Assembly: GCA_964549595.1 (NCBI GenBank)
Contig: CAZJWK010000001.1
Coordinates: 39,230 to 103,229, forward strand
Length of the DNA: 64,000 nt
Reading direction: 5' to 3'
Source: CAZQQN01 sp964549595
GTDB taxonomy: Bacteria; Bacteroidota; Bacteroidia; CAILMK01; CAYYUA01
In this document: one piece after another, positions 1 through 7,990 of the stretch
Layout: each line of letters begins with the position of its first letter
How positions within the stretch are numbered: the first letter of the stretch is position 1
The notes under the pieces: model-generated
Seen by the model: only the letters and a program-made list of their open reading frames with translations
Database searches by the model: none
What the model was told of the DNA's origin: nothing
Position numbers and translations under genes: made by a program

Positions 1-1867
1 AAGGCAACCCTTCACGAAGAGCCGGTTCATCAATCTGTATGACTTTTATGCCTGCTTCCTCGAGGTCTTTTACCTCATCTCTTATAGCCAGTCCGATTTG
101 GTAAGCCGTTTCAGATTTGGGTTGGTCATCCCGGACAAAAGACCATTGAAGCATGGTAACCGGACCGGTTAACATGCCTTTGACAGGCTTATCAGTGAGG
201 GATTGGGCATACTTAATCCAATCAACGGTCATGGGGTTTTTCCGCTCGACATCACCGTAAATAATGGGCGGTTTAACGCAACGAGTGCCAAAGCTCTGAA
301 CCCAACCAAACTGGGTGAAAACGTAGCCTTCCAGTTTTTCTCCGAAATATTCGACCATGTCATTGCGCTCAAATTCACCATGAACAAGGACGTCCAAGCC
401 AATGTCTTCCTGCCAGTCGATGGCTTTTTTAGTAGCATCTTTCAGGGCTGCCTGATATTGGGCTTCTGTAATTTCGCCTTTCTTCCATTGCTGCCTTAAC
501 TTTCGAATATTCTGAGTTTGGGGAAAAGATCCGATGGTAGTGGTTGGGAATTTCGGAAGGCTAAGGTTTTGATGCTGTTGCTCCCTTCGTTCCGGGAAAG
601 GATGTTCCCTTTTAAAATCCCTGGCTTTTACGCTACTGGCACGTTCCTTAATGCGGGCATTATGGATTAAATGACTCTCTTGCCTGCTTTTAATGGCTTT
701 TCGGTTTGCTTCCAGGTGTTGTTGATAGTGATCTTTTTTGTCAGGATCAGCCAACGCACCAAGAATGGCTACTTCTTGTGATTTTTGCTTGGCAAAAGCA
801 AGCCAGTTTTTAATTTCAGGGGTCAGTACATCTTCCTTACTTTCTAAGTCCAAATCATAGGGCGAAAGCAATAAAGAGCAGGAAGGAGCCACCATGACCC
901 TTTCCTTGCCCAAATGTTTCACAGCTTGGTTAATAAAGGTGAGGGAATGGTCAAACTCGTTTTTCCAAACATTCCGGCCATTTACCACGCCCAGAGACAG
1001 GGACATGTTTTCAGGAAGTTGGGGAAGCACTTTATCAAGGCTTTCAGGTGCTTTCACCAGATCAATATGAAGGGCATCAACAGGGAGGGATGCTGCCAAT
1101 TCAGTATTTTCTCGTAATCCCTGGAAATAAGTAGTCACCATTATTTTTTGTTGGTCATTTTGCTTACCAAGGGATTGGTAGGCTTTTTCATAAGCTTTCC
1201 TTGTATCATCCCCTAAATTAAGGGCCAGGAAGGGCTCATCCAGCTGAACCCATTCGGCTCCCGCTTCACTAAGCTTATCCAGAATTTCTTGATAAACAGG
1301 TAACAAGTTATCCAGGAGGGACAACCGGTTTACATCTTCTTCTTTTCCCTTGCTAAGCAGTAAAAAGCTGACCGGTCCGAGCAGGAAAGGCTTTGCATTG
1401 AATCCTTTAGCCTTCGCTTCTTTGAATTCGTCAACCACTTTTTCCGAGTGCAGCTTAAATTCATGCTTATGGTCCAATTCGGGTACAATATAATGGTAGT
1501 TGGTATCAAACCACTTGGTCATTTCCATGGCGATCACATCGTGCTTTTCATCCTGATAGCCCCTTGCCATGGCAAAATAAAGGTCAAGATCGGCCATATC
1601 CTTATCCTGTTGAATCGATTTATACCGATCGGGAATAGCACCAACGGTAAAAGCCATGTCTAATACATGGTCGTAGTAAGAAAAGTCGTTAACAGGTATA
1701 AGGTCTATACCGGCTTCATACTGGGTTTGCCAATTGTGTTCCCGGATTTGCCTACCGGTTTCCACCAATTCGGATTGCTGAATTTTTCCTTTCCAATACT
1801 TTTCAGCAGCCTTTTTCAATTCTCTTTTGGGACCGATTCGCGGATACCCTAAGTTGTGTGTAATCAT
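1..1867 (-). CDS. metE: Cobalamin-independent methionine synthase MetE, C-terminus beyond window
   Basis: This enzyme transfers a methyl group from methyltetrahydropteroyl-triglutamate to homocysteine, the last step of methionine synthesis, without B12. Reading from the ATG at 1867, 622 residues are visible and the frame is open to the window edge. The N-terminus reads MITHNLGYPRIGPKRELKKA, which is typical of MetE, and the last visible residues contain IQIDEPALREGLP, a family signature in the C-terminal barrel. E. coli MetE is about 753 residues, so the part carrying the zinc ligands (His/Cys/Cys) lies outside the window and cannot be checked. A cobalamin riboswitch precedes the gene, as expected if a B12-dependent MetH is also present in the genome (inferred). 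Confidence 0.96.
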   Translation of the reverse strand, partial: MITHNLGYPRIGPKRELKKAAEKYWKGKIQQSELVETGRQIREHNWQTQYEAGIDLIPVNDFSYYDHVLDMAFTVGAIPDRYKSIQQDKDMADLDLYFAMARGYQDEKHDVIAMEMTKWFDTNYHYIVPELDHKHEFKLHSEKVVDEFKEAKAKGFNAKPFLLGPVSFLLLSKGKEEDVNRLSLLDNLLPVYQEILDKLSEAGAEWVQLDEPFLALNLGDDTRKAYEKAYQSLGKQNDQQKIMVTTYFQGLRENTELAASLPVDALHIDLVKAPESLDKVLPQLPENMSLSLGVVNGRNVWKNEFDHSLTFINQAVKHLGKERVMVAPSCSLLLSPYDLDLESKEDVLTPEIKNWLAFAKQKSQEVAILGALADPDKKDHYQQHLEANRKAIKSRQESHLIHNARIKERASSVKARDFKREHPFPERREQQHQNLSLPKFPTTTIGSFPQTQNIRKLRQQWKKGEITEAQYQAALKDATKKAIDWQEDIGLDVLVHGEFERNDMVEYFGEKLEGYVFTQFGWVQSFGTRCVKPPIIYGDVERKNPMTVDWIKYAQSLTDKPVKGMLTGPVTMLQWSFVRDDQPKSETAYQIGLAIRDEVKDLEEAGIKVIQIDEPALREGLP

Positions 1868-1987
1868 AGGTTTTCAATTTTTTGATTTGACAAAAAACCT
1901 ACGATGCCCGCGAAAAAAAGTTACGATAAGGACGGCGAAGTGCTTTTAGGCAGGATTTAAAAGACTAAAAGCCAAGTCAACAATTCC

Positions 1988-2021
1988 TTAACGTTGCTTC
2001 GGATCGCGGAAGCATCGTTAA
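1988..2021 (-). promoter_or_regulatory. Strong hairpin between the riboswitch and metE
   Basis: Two 13-base arms (1988-2000 and 2009-2021) pair with a single mismatch around an 8-base loop. The hairpin starts directly after the closing stem of the cobalamin riboswitch. No clear U-tract follows on the minus strand, so it is better read as part of an expression platform than as a canonical terminator. A second, weaker 8-bp inverted repeat lies between it and the metE start, near 1941-1971. Confidence 0.55.
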
Positions 2022-2022
2022 C

Positions 2023-2209
2023 ACAGGCAAGGCAAGTCTCCTGGCTTATAACCTTTTTGACCGCCTTCCCATCCGCCGGTTAGCGAACAGTGGCTTATAT
2101 GGCCAAAAATCCGGTTAATCACAGTTGCGCGTCAGCTCAGGAATTTCCGACCAATGACGAATCACCTGATTCCTTTTTAATCCCTTGTTAAAAAGGGAAC
2201 CCTCCCTGT
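2023..2209 (-). promoter_or_regulatory. Cobalamin (B12) riboswitch upstream of metE
   Basis: On the minus strand the conserved blocks appear in the right order: GGTTCCC, GGAATCAGGTG, a TTCCTGAGCTGACGCGCAAC block (the conserved core), AAGCCACTG, GATGGGAAGGC and AAGCCAGGAGAC. Arms reading ACAGG and CCTGT at the two ends form the closing stem. The element lies 156 bases upstream of metE and in the same orientation. Known behaviour of the family is that adenosylcobalamin binding lowers expression of the B12-independent synthase. Confidence 0.95.
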
Positions 2210-2247
2210 CGGTTTTTAAAAGAACAATTTCATTTTAGTAACAAGCA

Positions 2248-2255
2248 CAAATCTA
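2248..2255 (-). promoter_or_regulatory. Candidate -7 promoter element for the metE leader
   Basis: On the minus strand TAGATTTG is an exact match to the Bacteroidota TAnnTTTG element. It lies about 40 bases before the start of the riboswitch, where the leader transcript should begin. No clean -33 TTG at the ideal distance was seen. Confidence 0.5.
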
Positions 2256-2343
2256 AAGGGTTTCGTTGGAAAAGAAAATTCAATTAAAACATATTTTAGA
2301 AAAACCAGCATGCCCCTTCGATAAATCTCCCTGAAAAATTCAC

Positions 2344-3060
2344 CTATTGGCGAAGGCTTGTTAAAAATTCCATAACATCAGACCTTTCCTCAAATTCCAC
2401 CCGTTTATGAGTTTCCGGAACACGCATTGTGAAATAATGCTTTTCCGGTTTTTCGTCCATTATCAATTGAGCCTTGAAACCCATAGAAAACCCTTTAGAG
2501 CCTTCTTTTTCTATAATGAGATGAAGGGGTAATCTATTTATTTTATCCGGAAGAAATGGGAAGCATTGATTGGGAAGTTTGATTTTTTCTGCTACCCAAA
2601 CCACTAAATTCGGTTCTTCCTCAGTGATGACACGAATCCTTCGGGCCTTAAGCCCTGATATTTGCTTCTTATTTTTGGTTACTTGTATCCTTTTGAAATC
2701 CATTGTGAAAGTCTGAATAAATTGATCCAAAGCATACTTCTGAGCAAACCTAAAGGTGTCAAAATTGACCATATACAATACGCTGTCATTGTTCGATACA
2801 AACTTCTTTTTAACATTCATACTGTAAGTACTAAACCATCCATTTCTTTTCCAGCCATACTTTAAATAAAAGTGCTTTGTTAAAGGGTTAGAAGGTGGGG
2901 CCATATCATTTTTGAATTCTACTTTGTACTTAATAATGCCAGTGTTCCAAGAGGAATCATTCTTCCGGATAACTTTTAAATCAAAAGAATTAGTATCCCA
3001 TGAACGATAAATTAGGACAATGAAAACAATGATAGCAAGAAATGACAAAAATTTTTTCAT
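2344..3060 (-). CDS. Membrane-anchored protein of unknown function
   Basis: This is a 238-residue protein that I do not recognise. It begins MKKFLSFLAIIVFIVLIYRS, an uncleaved signal anchor or signal peptide, so the rest probably faces the periplasm. The body is rich in lysine, phenylalanine and beta-prone stretches and has no cysteine cluster or obvious catalytic motif. Near the end it reads GFKAQLIMDEKPEKHYFTMRVPETHKR in pieces, which looks like a beta-sheet domain. It lies 53 bases downstream of dtd on the same strand and may share its transcript. No function is assigned. Confidence 0.75.
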   Translation of the reverse strand: MKKFLSFLAIIVFIVLIYRSWDTNSFDLKVIRKNDSSWNTGIIKYKVEFKNDMAPPSNPLTKHFYLKYGWKRNGWFSTYSMNVKKKFVSNNDSVLYMVNFDTFRFAQKYALDQFIQTFTMDFKRIQVTKNKKQISGLKARRIRVITEEEPNLVVWVAEKIKLPNQCFPFLPDKINRLPLHLIIEKEGSKGFSMGFKAQLIMDEKPEKHYFTMRVPETHKRVEFEERSDVMEFLTSLRQ

Positions 3061-3113
3061 GGCATTACCATGTATATGGATTTTTATTCAACCCATTGGC
3101 CCTAAAATACCCC

Positions 3114-3566
3114 TCATTCTCTCTGCTTAGAATCCAGCCAAATCGTAACCGGACCTTCATTGGTCAGGCTTACATCCATTTGAGCACCAAATTCCCCTGT
3201 GGCTATTTTTTTATCAATGGCCTCTTCGCATTGCTTAATGAAAGATTCATATAATGGAATGGCCGTATCAGGATTGGCTGCCCTGATGAAAGAAGGTCGG
3301 TTGCCTTTTTTGGTACTGGCATGGAGGGTAAACTGACTGATTATCATTAAATCACCACCGACTGATTTCAGGTTCAGGTTCATTTTGCCTTCCTCATCTT
3401 CAAAAATTCGCATGTTGGTGATCTTTTTAACCAACCACCGGATATCTTCTTCGGCATCAGCTTCCTCAATACCAAGGAAGATAACAAACCCCCTTGAGAT
3501 CCTGCCGTTTTCAGTACCCTCTATTGCCACATTAGCGGTTTTAACCTTTTGGATCAATGCTCGCAT
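3114..3566 (-). CDS. dtd: D-aminoacyl-tRNA deacylase
   Basis: This 150-residue protein hydrolyses D-amino acids, and in bacteria also glycine mischarged on tRNA-Ala, from tRNA in the cytoplasm. The full length matches the DTD family. It has the SQFTLHA motif near residue 77 and the cross-subunit Gly-cisPro motif in NEGPVTIWLDS at the C-terminus. The start MRALIQKV is the family's usual N-terminus. It follows the oxidase-like gene by 53 bases on the same strand, but its role in translation quality control is unrelated to that neighbour. Confidence 0.96.
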   Translation of the reverse strand: MRALIQKVKTANVAIEGTENGRISRGFVIFLGIEEADAEEDIRWLVKKITNMRIFEDEEGKMNLNLKSVGGDLMIISQFTLHASTKKGNRPSFIRAANPDTAIPLYESFIKQCEEAIDKKIATGEFGAQMDVSLTNEGPVTIWLDSKQRE

Positions 3567-3619
3567 GGACTCCTTTTCTAATGAAGACCAAATGTCGTAA
3601 TAATTGCGGATAGTGCAAG

Positions 3620-4867
3620 TTAGTATTCAGAAATAAAATGCTGTTTTATCAACGCACTCCACAAAAAAAGCAAAATTCCGGTGATCAATAAAAAAGTAAA
3701 AGCCATTAACACCCATTCAAAAACCCAATAATTGATAAAAAATGGCTGAAAAATCCCTTTAAAAGCAAGTAAACCTTCCATAGTGGCAAATCCCACTAAG
3801 TAAAGCCATAATCCCATTTTGAAGCTTGTATTTTCGGGAATTAACCGGGCTTTCAAAAACCAAAAAACCAATCCGGAACTCACAAACCCCAACATGACCA
3901 GGTGCAAATACGCTACTATAATATCCCGGCTACCAAAAGCCAAAGGATAAAAGGCTGGTATTGCAGACATCGTTTGCAAGCAGAATTTGACCAAAACGCT
4001 TATCAAAGCAAGGTAGAATAATATTTTTGAGGAAAGTCCTGTGAAAGTTAAGCCCCTTTTTTTAGGATTTTTGAATAGGGCTAAGAGGAACAAAAAAGCG
4101 AAAAGCTGCACAATGGACGAAACAATGGCCAATCCTTCTACCATTAAAGGCAAATTAAAATTCAGCAAAGAAAGGAAATAGGCCGGTATGGTGGCCCAAA
4201 AAAGGAACCAAAAAGCCTTTTTGCCTTTCTTTAATGCTTTTTCTGTCAAAACCACATTAAAATGGTATAACCCCAAACCCATTAAGGCAAACGTAAACCA
4301 GCCATTATATTGGAAATGCAGATAAAAATAAATGGACTGGTCGTACCAGTGCGTATCCTCCCATCCCTGGGCTCCTATGTAGGCCAAGGCCCAGGGCCCG
4401 AAAGAGGAAAAGACCATAAATACCAAGCTGCCCGCAAGGAATTTCCGCACCAAAGGGTTCAGGTGAAAAGTCTTTGGATTCCAATGTTTCCACAAATAGG
4501 CGGTAAAGCTGTAGGATAGCAAAATGTGGAGGGTTGAAAAAGCAATTGAATAAGTCCCGTATCCCTGAAAAGGAAAAGTAAATAACATCCCCAGTATGGC
4601 AACCTGGGTGAGCCCGAACAAAATTTTTACAGACCACTTCTTAAACCCGTTTTCGCCAAAGATAACGCATATAATAGCAGTTATCAGGGCCATATAAACC
4701 CATCCCAGCATAGCCAAATGGGAATGGGTATGCAGGAAATAATCAAAAGTAAAACTACTCAAAAAGCCTGATTTCAAAGCCCTCAGGAATAAACCCAAAA
4801 GTGAAGTAATTAACCAATAAAGGAGGGCAACTCTAAACCAGTTCAGGCTGGTTGAACGGAATAACAT
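3620..4867 (-). CDS. Polytopic membrane protein resembling heme-copper oxidase subunit I
   Basis: This 415-residue protein has about twelve predicted membrane helices. Histidines lie inside or at the ends of helices: H46, H48 and H50 in HTHSHLAMLGW, H114, H184 in YLHFQYNGW, H202, and H322 in AYLHLVMLGF. These recall the heme ligands of cbb3 oxidase or NorB, but the protein is shorter than a standard subunit I (about 450-500 residues) and I see no HPE or HH copper motif. The gene starts 6 bases after the stop of the FNR-like regulator, so the two are almost certainly cotranscribed. A redox or gas-binding role is inferred from this linkage. Exact family membership is uncertain. Confidence 0.6.
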   Translation of the reverse strand: MLFRSTSLNWFRVALLYWLITSLLGLFLRALKSGFLSSFTFDYFLHTHSHLAMLGWVYMALITAIICVIFGENGFKKWSVKILFGLTQVAILGMLFTFPFQGYGTYSIAFSTLHILLSYSFTAYLWKHWNPKTFHLNPLVRKFLAGSLVFMVFSSFGPWALAYIGAQGWEDTHWYDQSIYFYLHFQYNGWFTFALMGLGLYHFNVVLTEKALKKGKKAFWFLFWATIPAYFLSLLNFNLPLMVEGLAIVSSIVQLFAFLFLLALFKNPKKRGLTFTGLSSKILFYLALISVLVKFCLQTMSAIPAFYPLAFGSRDIIVAYLHLVMLGFVSSGLVFWFLKARLIPENTSFKMGLWLYLVGFATMEGLLAFKGIFQPFFINYWVFEWVLMAFTFLLITGILLFLWSALIKQHFISEY

Positions 4868-4873
4868 GCGTTT

Positions 4874-5584
4874 TTAGATTTCCGGCTGACTAAGCCTGTA
4901 CAAAGCTTTTTCATCCAGTAATTGAATAGACTTACCACTTAAGGCAATATATTTTTCGGCCTCAAGGGCATTCAGAGAACGAATAACCGTTTCATAAGTA
5001 GTTCCTGCAAGACCGGCCAAATCCTTCCGGGTCATCCTCAGTTTAAGCAAGGATTTGTTTTCTTCCTGAACCCCAAAAACCTGTTTCACCATTAACAAAG
5101 CATCAGCAATTCTACTTTTCGCGCTCATGCGGACTAAGTTACGCATTCTTCGTTCTGCCAACTTAAGTTCCCCTGCGTAAAACATGAGTAATTGGTAGGT
5201 CAATGGCAGATTGGTTTTCAATAAACGGTCAAACAAATCATTCCCGATAAAACAAATTTTAGAGGATTCAAGGGCAGTGGCTGAAACGGGATAGTACAAT
5301 GCTCCGCCAAAACCCCGGTGTCCCAAAACATCACCGGATTTTGCCAATCTTACGATATATTCCTTATTACTTTCCCACTTTTTATGCACTTTAACCTTGC
5401 CTTCATAAATGAAGAAAATGCCGTTTACCGAGCCGCCTTCTTCTATAATCCTTTCACCCTTTTTATACCTGTAAATGGGCTTGAAATGGCTTAAAAAAGC
5501 CCACCACTCCGGGTAAACAAATTGCTTGATAAAGCACGCTTGGTTATCACAACTTTCGCAATCAAGGGGTTTAACAGGTTCCAT
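4874..5584 (-). CDS. FNR-type Crp/Fnr transcriptional regulator with four-cysteine pattern
   Basis: This 236-residue regulator has an N-terminal cyclic-nucleotide-binding-like beta roll (about residues 30-150) and a C-terminal helix-turn-helix (about 165-225). C9, C12 and C17 near the N-terminus (CESCDNQAC), together with C111 in the beta roll, copy the spacing of the [4Fe-4S] ligands of E. coli FNR (C20, C23, C29, C122). The recognition helix reads TTYETVIRSL and keeps the Glu and Arg of the FNR ETISR motif, with Ile replacing Ser. It probably senses oxygen or redox state and binds TTGAT-like half sites (inferred). It sits between tnaA (47-base gap) and the oxidase-like gene. Confidence 0.88.
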   Translation of the reverse strand: MEPVKPLDCESCDNQACFIKQFVYPEWWAFLSHFKPIYRYKKGERIIEEGGSVNGIFFIYEGKVKVHKKWESNKEYIVRLAKSGDVLGHRGFGGALYYPVSATALESSKICFIGNDLFDRLLKTNLPLTYQLLMFYAGELKLAERRMRNLVRMSAKSRIADALLMVKQVFGVQEENKSLLKLRMTRKDLAGLAGTTYETVIRSLNALEAEKYIALSGKSIQLLDEKALYRLSQPEI

Positions 5585-5631
5585 AAAAGTTTTTAAAACC
5601 TTTTTTAAGGTAAGTTTTTGTTAAGATAGCT

Positions 5632-7011
5632 TTAACTTACAGGTTCAAAATGGGCCGTAAAATGCCTTAAAAACCTGGGTTCTTTTATAATGCGGTAACC
5701 TTTCGCTTTATCCTTTTCTTTCAACACCTCCCGGAAAATTTCCAGCACATAATCTACATGGCTTTGGGTATACACCCTCCGGGGTATGGCAAGACGGACC
5801 AGTTCCATATTGGCCGGAATCAACTCCCCTTTTTCATCATACTTACCAAACATCACCGAGCCAATTTCAACACACCGAATACCTCCTTTTTTATAAAGCT
5901 CACAAACAAGGGACTGACCGGGATAGGCTTTTACCGGGATATGGGGAAATAGTGCTTTAGCATCTACATAAACAGCATGGCCGCCAATGGGCTTCACAAC
6001 AGGAATACCCATTTTTTCCAAGTGTTCACCCAGGTAAGCTGTACTCCTTATCCGGTAATGTAAGTAGTCCGGGTCAAACACTTCTTCAAGGCCTTGGGCT
6101 GTTGCTTCCATATCCCTTCCTGACAAACCGCCGTAAGTGGTATAACCTTCGGTTATGATGAGGAGATTGCTACAAGCTTCGGCAAGTTCAGGATCATTCA
6201 TTGCCAAAAAACCCCCTATGTTCACAAGGCCATCCTTTTTCGCACTCATGGTGGCGGCATCTGCCCAATTAAACATTTCTCGGGCAATGGCCTTGTAACT
6301 TTTATCGGCATACCCTTCCTCACGGTGTTTGATGAAATAAGCATTCTCAGCAACCCGGCAGGCATCCAGAACCAAAAGCAAACCATTTTGGTCACAAATT
6401 TTACGTACTTCCTTGAGGTTCTCCAGGCTAACAGGTTGGCCACCACCTGTATTATTGGTGACCGTCATGATCACGGCCGCTATACGCTCAGGACCATAGG
6501 AATGAATCTGGTCAGTCAGATACGCTGTATCGATATTGCCTTTAAAAGGATACAGATCTTGAGGATCCAAAGCTTCCCTAATCGGGCAATCAACGGCTTC
6601 AGCACCGGAGAATTCTATATTGGCCCGGGTTGTATCAAAATGGGTATTGCTAAAAAACACTTTTTCTCTGCCCCCTAAATGGCCATATAATATTTTTTCG
6701 CCAGCCCTTCCTTGATGAGTCGGTAACACGTACGGAAAACCGGTTAATTCCGTAATAACCGATTGTAAGCGACCCCAGCTAGCGGCCCCTGCATAGGATT
6801 CATCTCCTTTCATTAGCCCGGACCATTGGTCCGTACTCATGGCAGATGTACCGCTATCCGTAAGGAAATCAATAAGCACTTGATCGGAGGTGAGTAAAAA
6901 AGGATTGTAATGGGCATTTTTAAGGTGTTCTATACGCTCTGATTCCGTAGATACACGGATAGGTTCCACCGACTTGATTTTAAAGGGTTCAAATATTACT
7001 TGTTTTTCCAT
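5632..7011 (-). CDS. tnaA: Tryptophanase (beta-eliminating lyase)
   Basis: This PLP enzyme of 459 residues splits tryptophan into indole, pyruvate and ammonia. THQGRAGEKI binds cofactor phosphate, LVLDACRVAENA contains the PLP aspartate, and ATMSAKKDGLVNIGGF carries the Schiff-base lysine. Two positions separate it from tyrosine phenol-lyase: it has HFDTTRAN where the lyase has YFTTTRYH, and VEIGS where the lyase has the substrate-binding Arg of MERGI. The lyase-like stretch LVNIGGFLAMND shows how close the two families are, so activity on related amino acids is possible. No tnaC-like leader peptide with Trp and no adjacent permease is present. A Crp/Fnr-type palindrome lies upstream. Confidence 0.88.
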   Translation of the reverse strand: MEKQVIFEPFKIKSVEPIRVSTESERIEHLKNAHYNPFLLTSDQVLIDFLTDSGTSAMSTDQWSGLMKGDESYAGAASWGRLQSVITELTGFPYVLPTHQGRAGEKILYGHLGGREKVFFSNTHFDTTRANIEFSGAEAVDCPIREALDPQDLYPFKGNIDTAYLTDQIHSYGPERIAAVIMTVTNNTGGGQPVSLENLKEVRKICDQNGLLLVLDACRVAENAYFIKHREEGYADKSYKAIAREMFNWADAATMSAKKDGLVNIGGFLAMNDPELAEACSNLLIITEGYTTYGGLSGRDMEATAQGLEEVFDPDYLHYRIRSTAYLGEHLEKMGIPVVKPIGGHAVYVDAKALFPHIPVKAYPGQSLVCELYKKGGIRCVEIGSVMFGKYDEKGELIPANMELVRLAIPRRVYTQSHVDYVLEIFREVLKEKDKAKGYRIIKEPRFLRHFTAHFEPVS

Positions 7012-7062
7012 TAATTACATTTTTAGGATAGGCAATATTAAGTTACTTTCCAAGATTAAATT

Positions 7063-7076
7063 ATGACATTTATCAC
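7063..7076 (-). promoter_or_regulatory. Candidate Crp/Fnr-family operator upstream of tnaA
   Basis: On the minus strand the sequence GTGAT-AAAT-GTCAT is an imperfect palindrome with the TGA-N6-TCA core seen in FNR-type sites (TTGAT-N4-ATCAA). It is about 52 bases before the tnaA start. One of the two regulators encoded on either side is the natural candidate to bind it. Confidence 0.4.
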
Positions 7077-7309
7077 CAAATCTGTGAAACCAGCTCTGCA
7101 ACCAAAAACCCTTGTCACCGGCTTCCACAGGTTTTTGCTCCCTATTTTATTTCTGGGTGTATAAATAATAATTACTTTCGTCTTCAGGAAATCAGAGGGT
7201 AAAGCAAGGATTTAGCCATTCCCTCACTCTTTTTTTCCCCTAAAGGAAAGTCCTACTCCACAAATATTTTCATTAAACGCTTTGTGCCCTGTGGTCAAAA
7301 GGTGGGCTC

Positions 7310-7990
7310 TCAAAATGACCTCATTTTTTGAGGAGAAATAATCCGGATGCACTTTTTTCGGCTTTCGAAAAGATTTTTTTCACGAAAAGATGGAAGAAGT
7401 TTCCGCATATAAGTTTTGGATATACCGGAAAGATCAGCAAGCTCTTCAGGACTTAAAGGAATCTTCAAAAAATTATTAGCATCTAAACCAAAATCGCTTA
7501 TCAGTTTATTTAATAACTGTAAAATCTTCTTCCGGGCATTCCAATGATGGGAAAAATCAGATTGGTCTTCCATTCTTTCTATCTGCCCGTTCAGCCGGCT
7601 GAGAATATCCATTGAAAATTGGGGATTTTCCTTAATGAGGGTAAAATAATGCTCGGTAGAAAGAAAGCCCGACTTTGTAAGCGTTAAAGCCTGGGCATTA
7701 ACGGTATGGGTTGCGGAATAGTGGAAAATATCATTCAGTCCTAAAAAATCCCCATCTCTGGCCAAATAAAAGGTGAAAGGTTCACCCCCTTCAATATTTT
7801 CCAATTTTACTACACCGCTAAAAATATAATATATACCCGATAAAGGGTGTCCGGATTTAAACAAATAATCTTTTTCACGAAAAGTCATCGGGTAATTTGC
7901 CAATTCCCCCAATAAAGGATCCTGGCTATGATTCGAGGATTGATGCCGGGCTGGATTATTGAAACCTGAATGACTCATACCTCCGTCCAT
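7310..7990 (-). CDS. Crp/Fnr-family transcriptional regulator without cysteine cluster
   Basis: This 226-residue protein has a beta-roll effector domain (about residues 30-140: LSGIYYIFSGVVKLENIEGG) and a C-terminal helix-turn-helix (about 165-215: LSPEELADLSGISKTYMRKLL). Unlike the other regulator in this window it has no N-terminal cysteine cluster, so an iron-sulfur sensor is unlikely and the ligand is unknown. The recognition helix SKTYMRKL lacks the Glu of the classic motif, so its DNA target may differ. ATGs at 7990 and 7978 are both possible starts. A perfect 14-bp TGAT-type palindrome lies 39 bases upstream, which suggests control by itself or by the neighbouring FNR-like protein. Confidence 0.85.
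   Translation of the reverse strand: MDGGMSHSGFNNPARHQSSNHSQDPLLGELANYPMTFREKDYLFKSGHPLSGIYYIFSGVVKLENIEGGEPFTFYLARDGDFLGLNDIFHYSATHTVNAQALTLTKSGFLSTEHYFTLIKENPQFSMDILSRLNGQIERMEDQSDFSHHWNARKKILQLLNKLISDFGLDANNFLKIPLSPEELADLSGISKTYMRKLLPSFREKNLFESRKKCIRIISPQKMRSF

Noticed and set aside
7012..7309. tnaC-like leader peptide before tnaA
   Set aside because: The only small frame reads MAKSLLYPLIS, without tryptophan or the arrest residues, and is far from tnaA.
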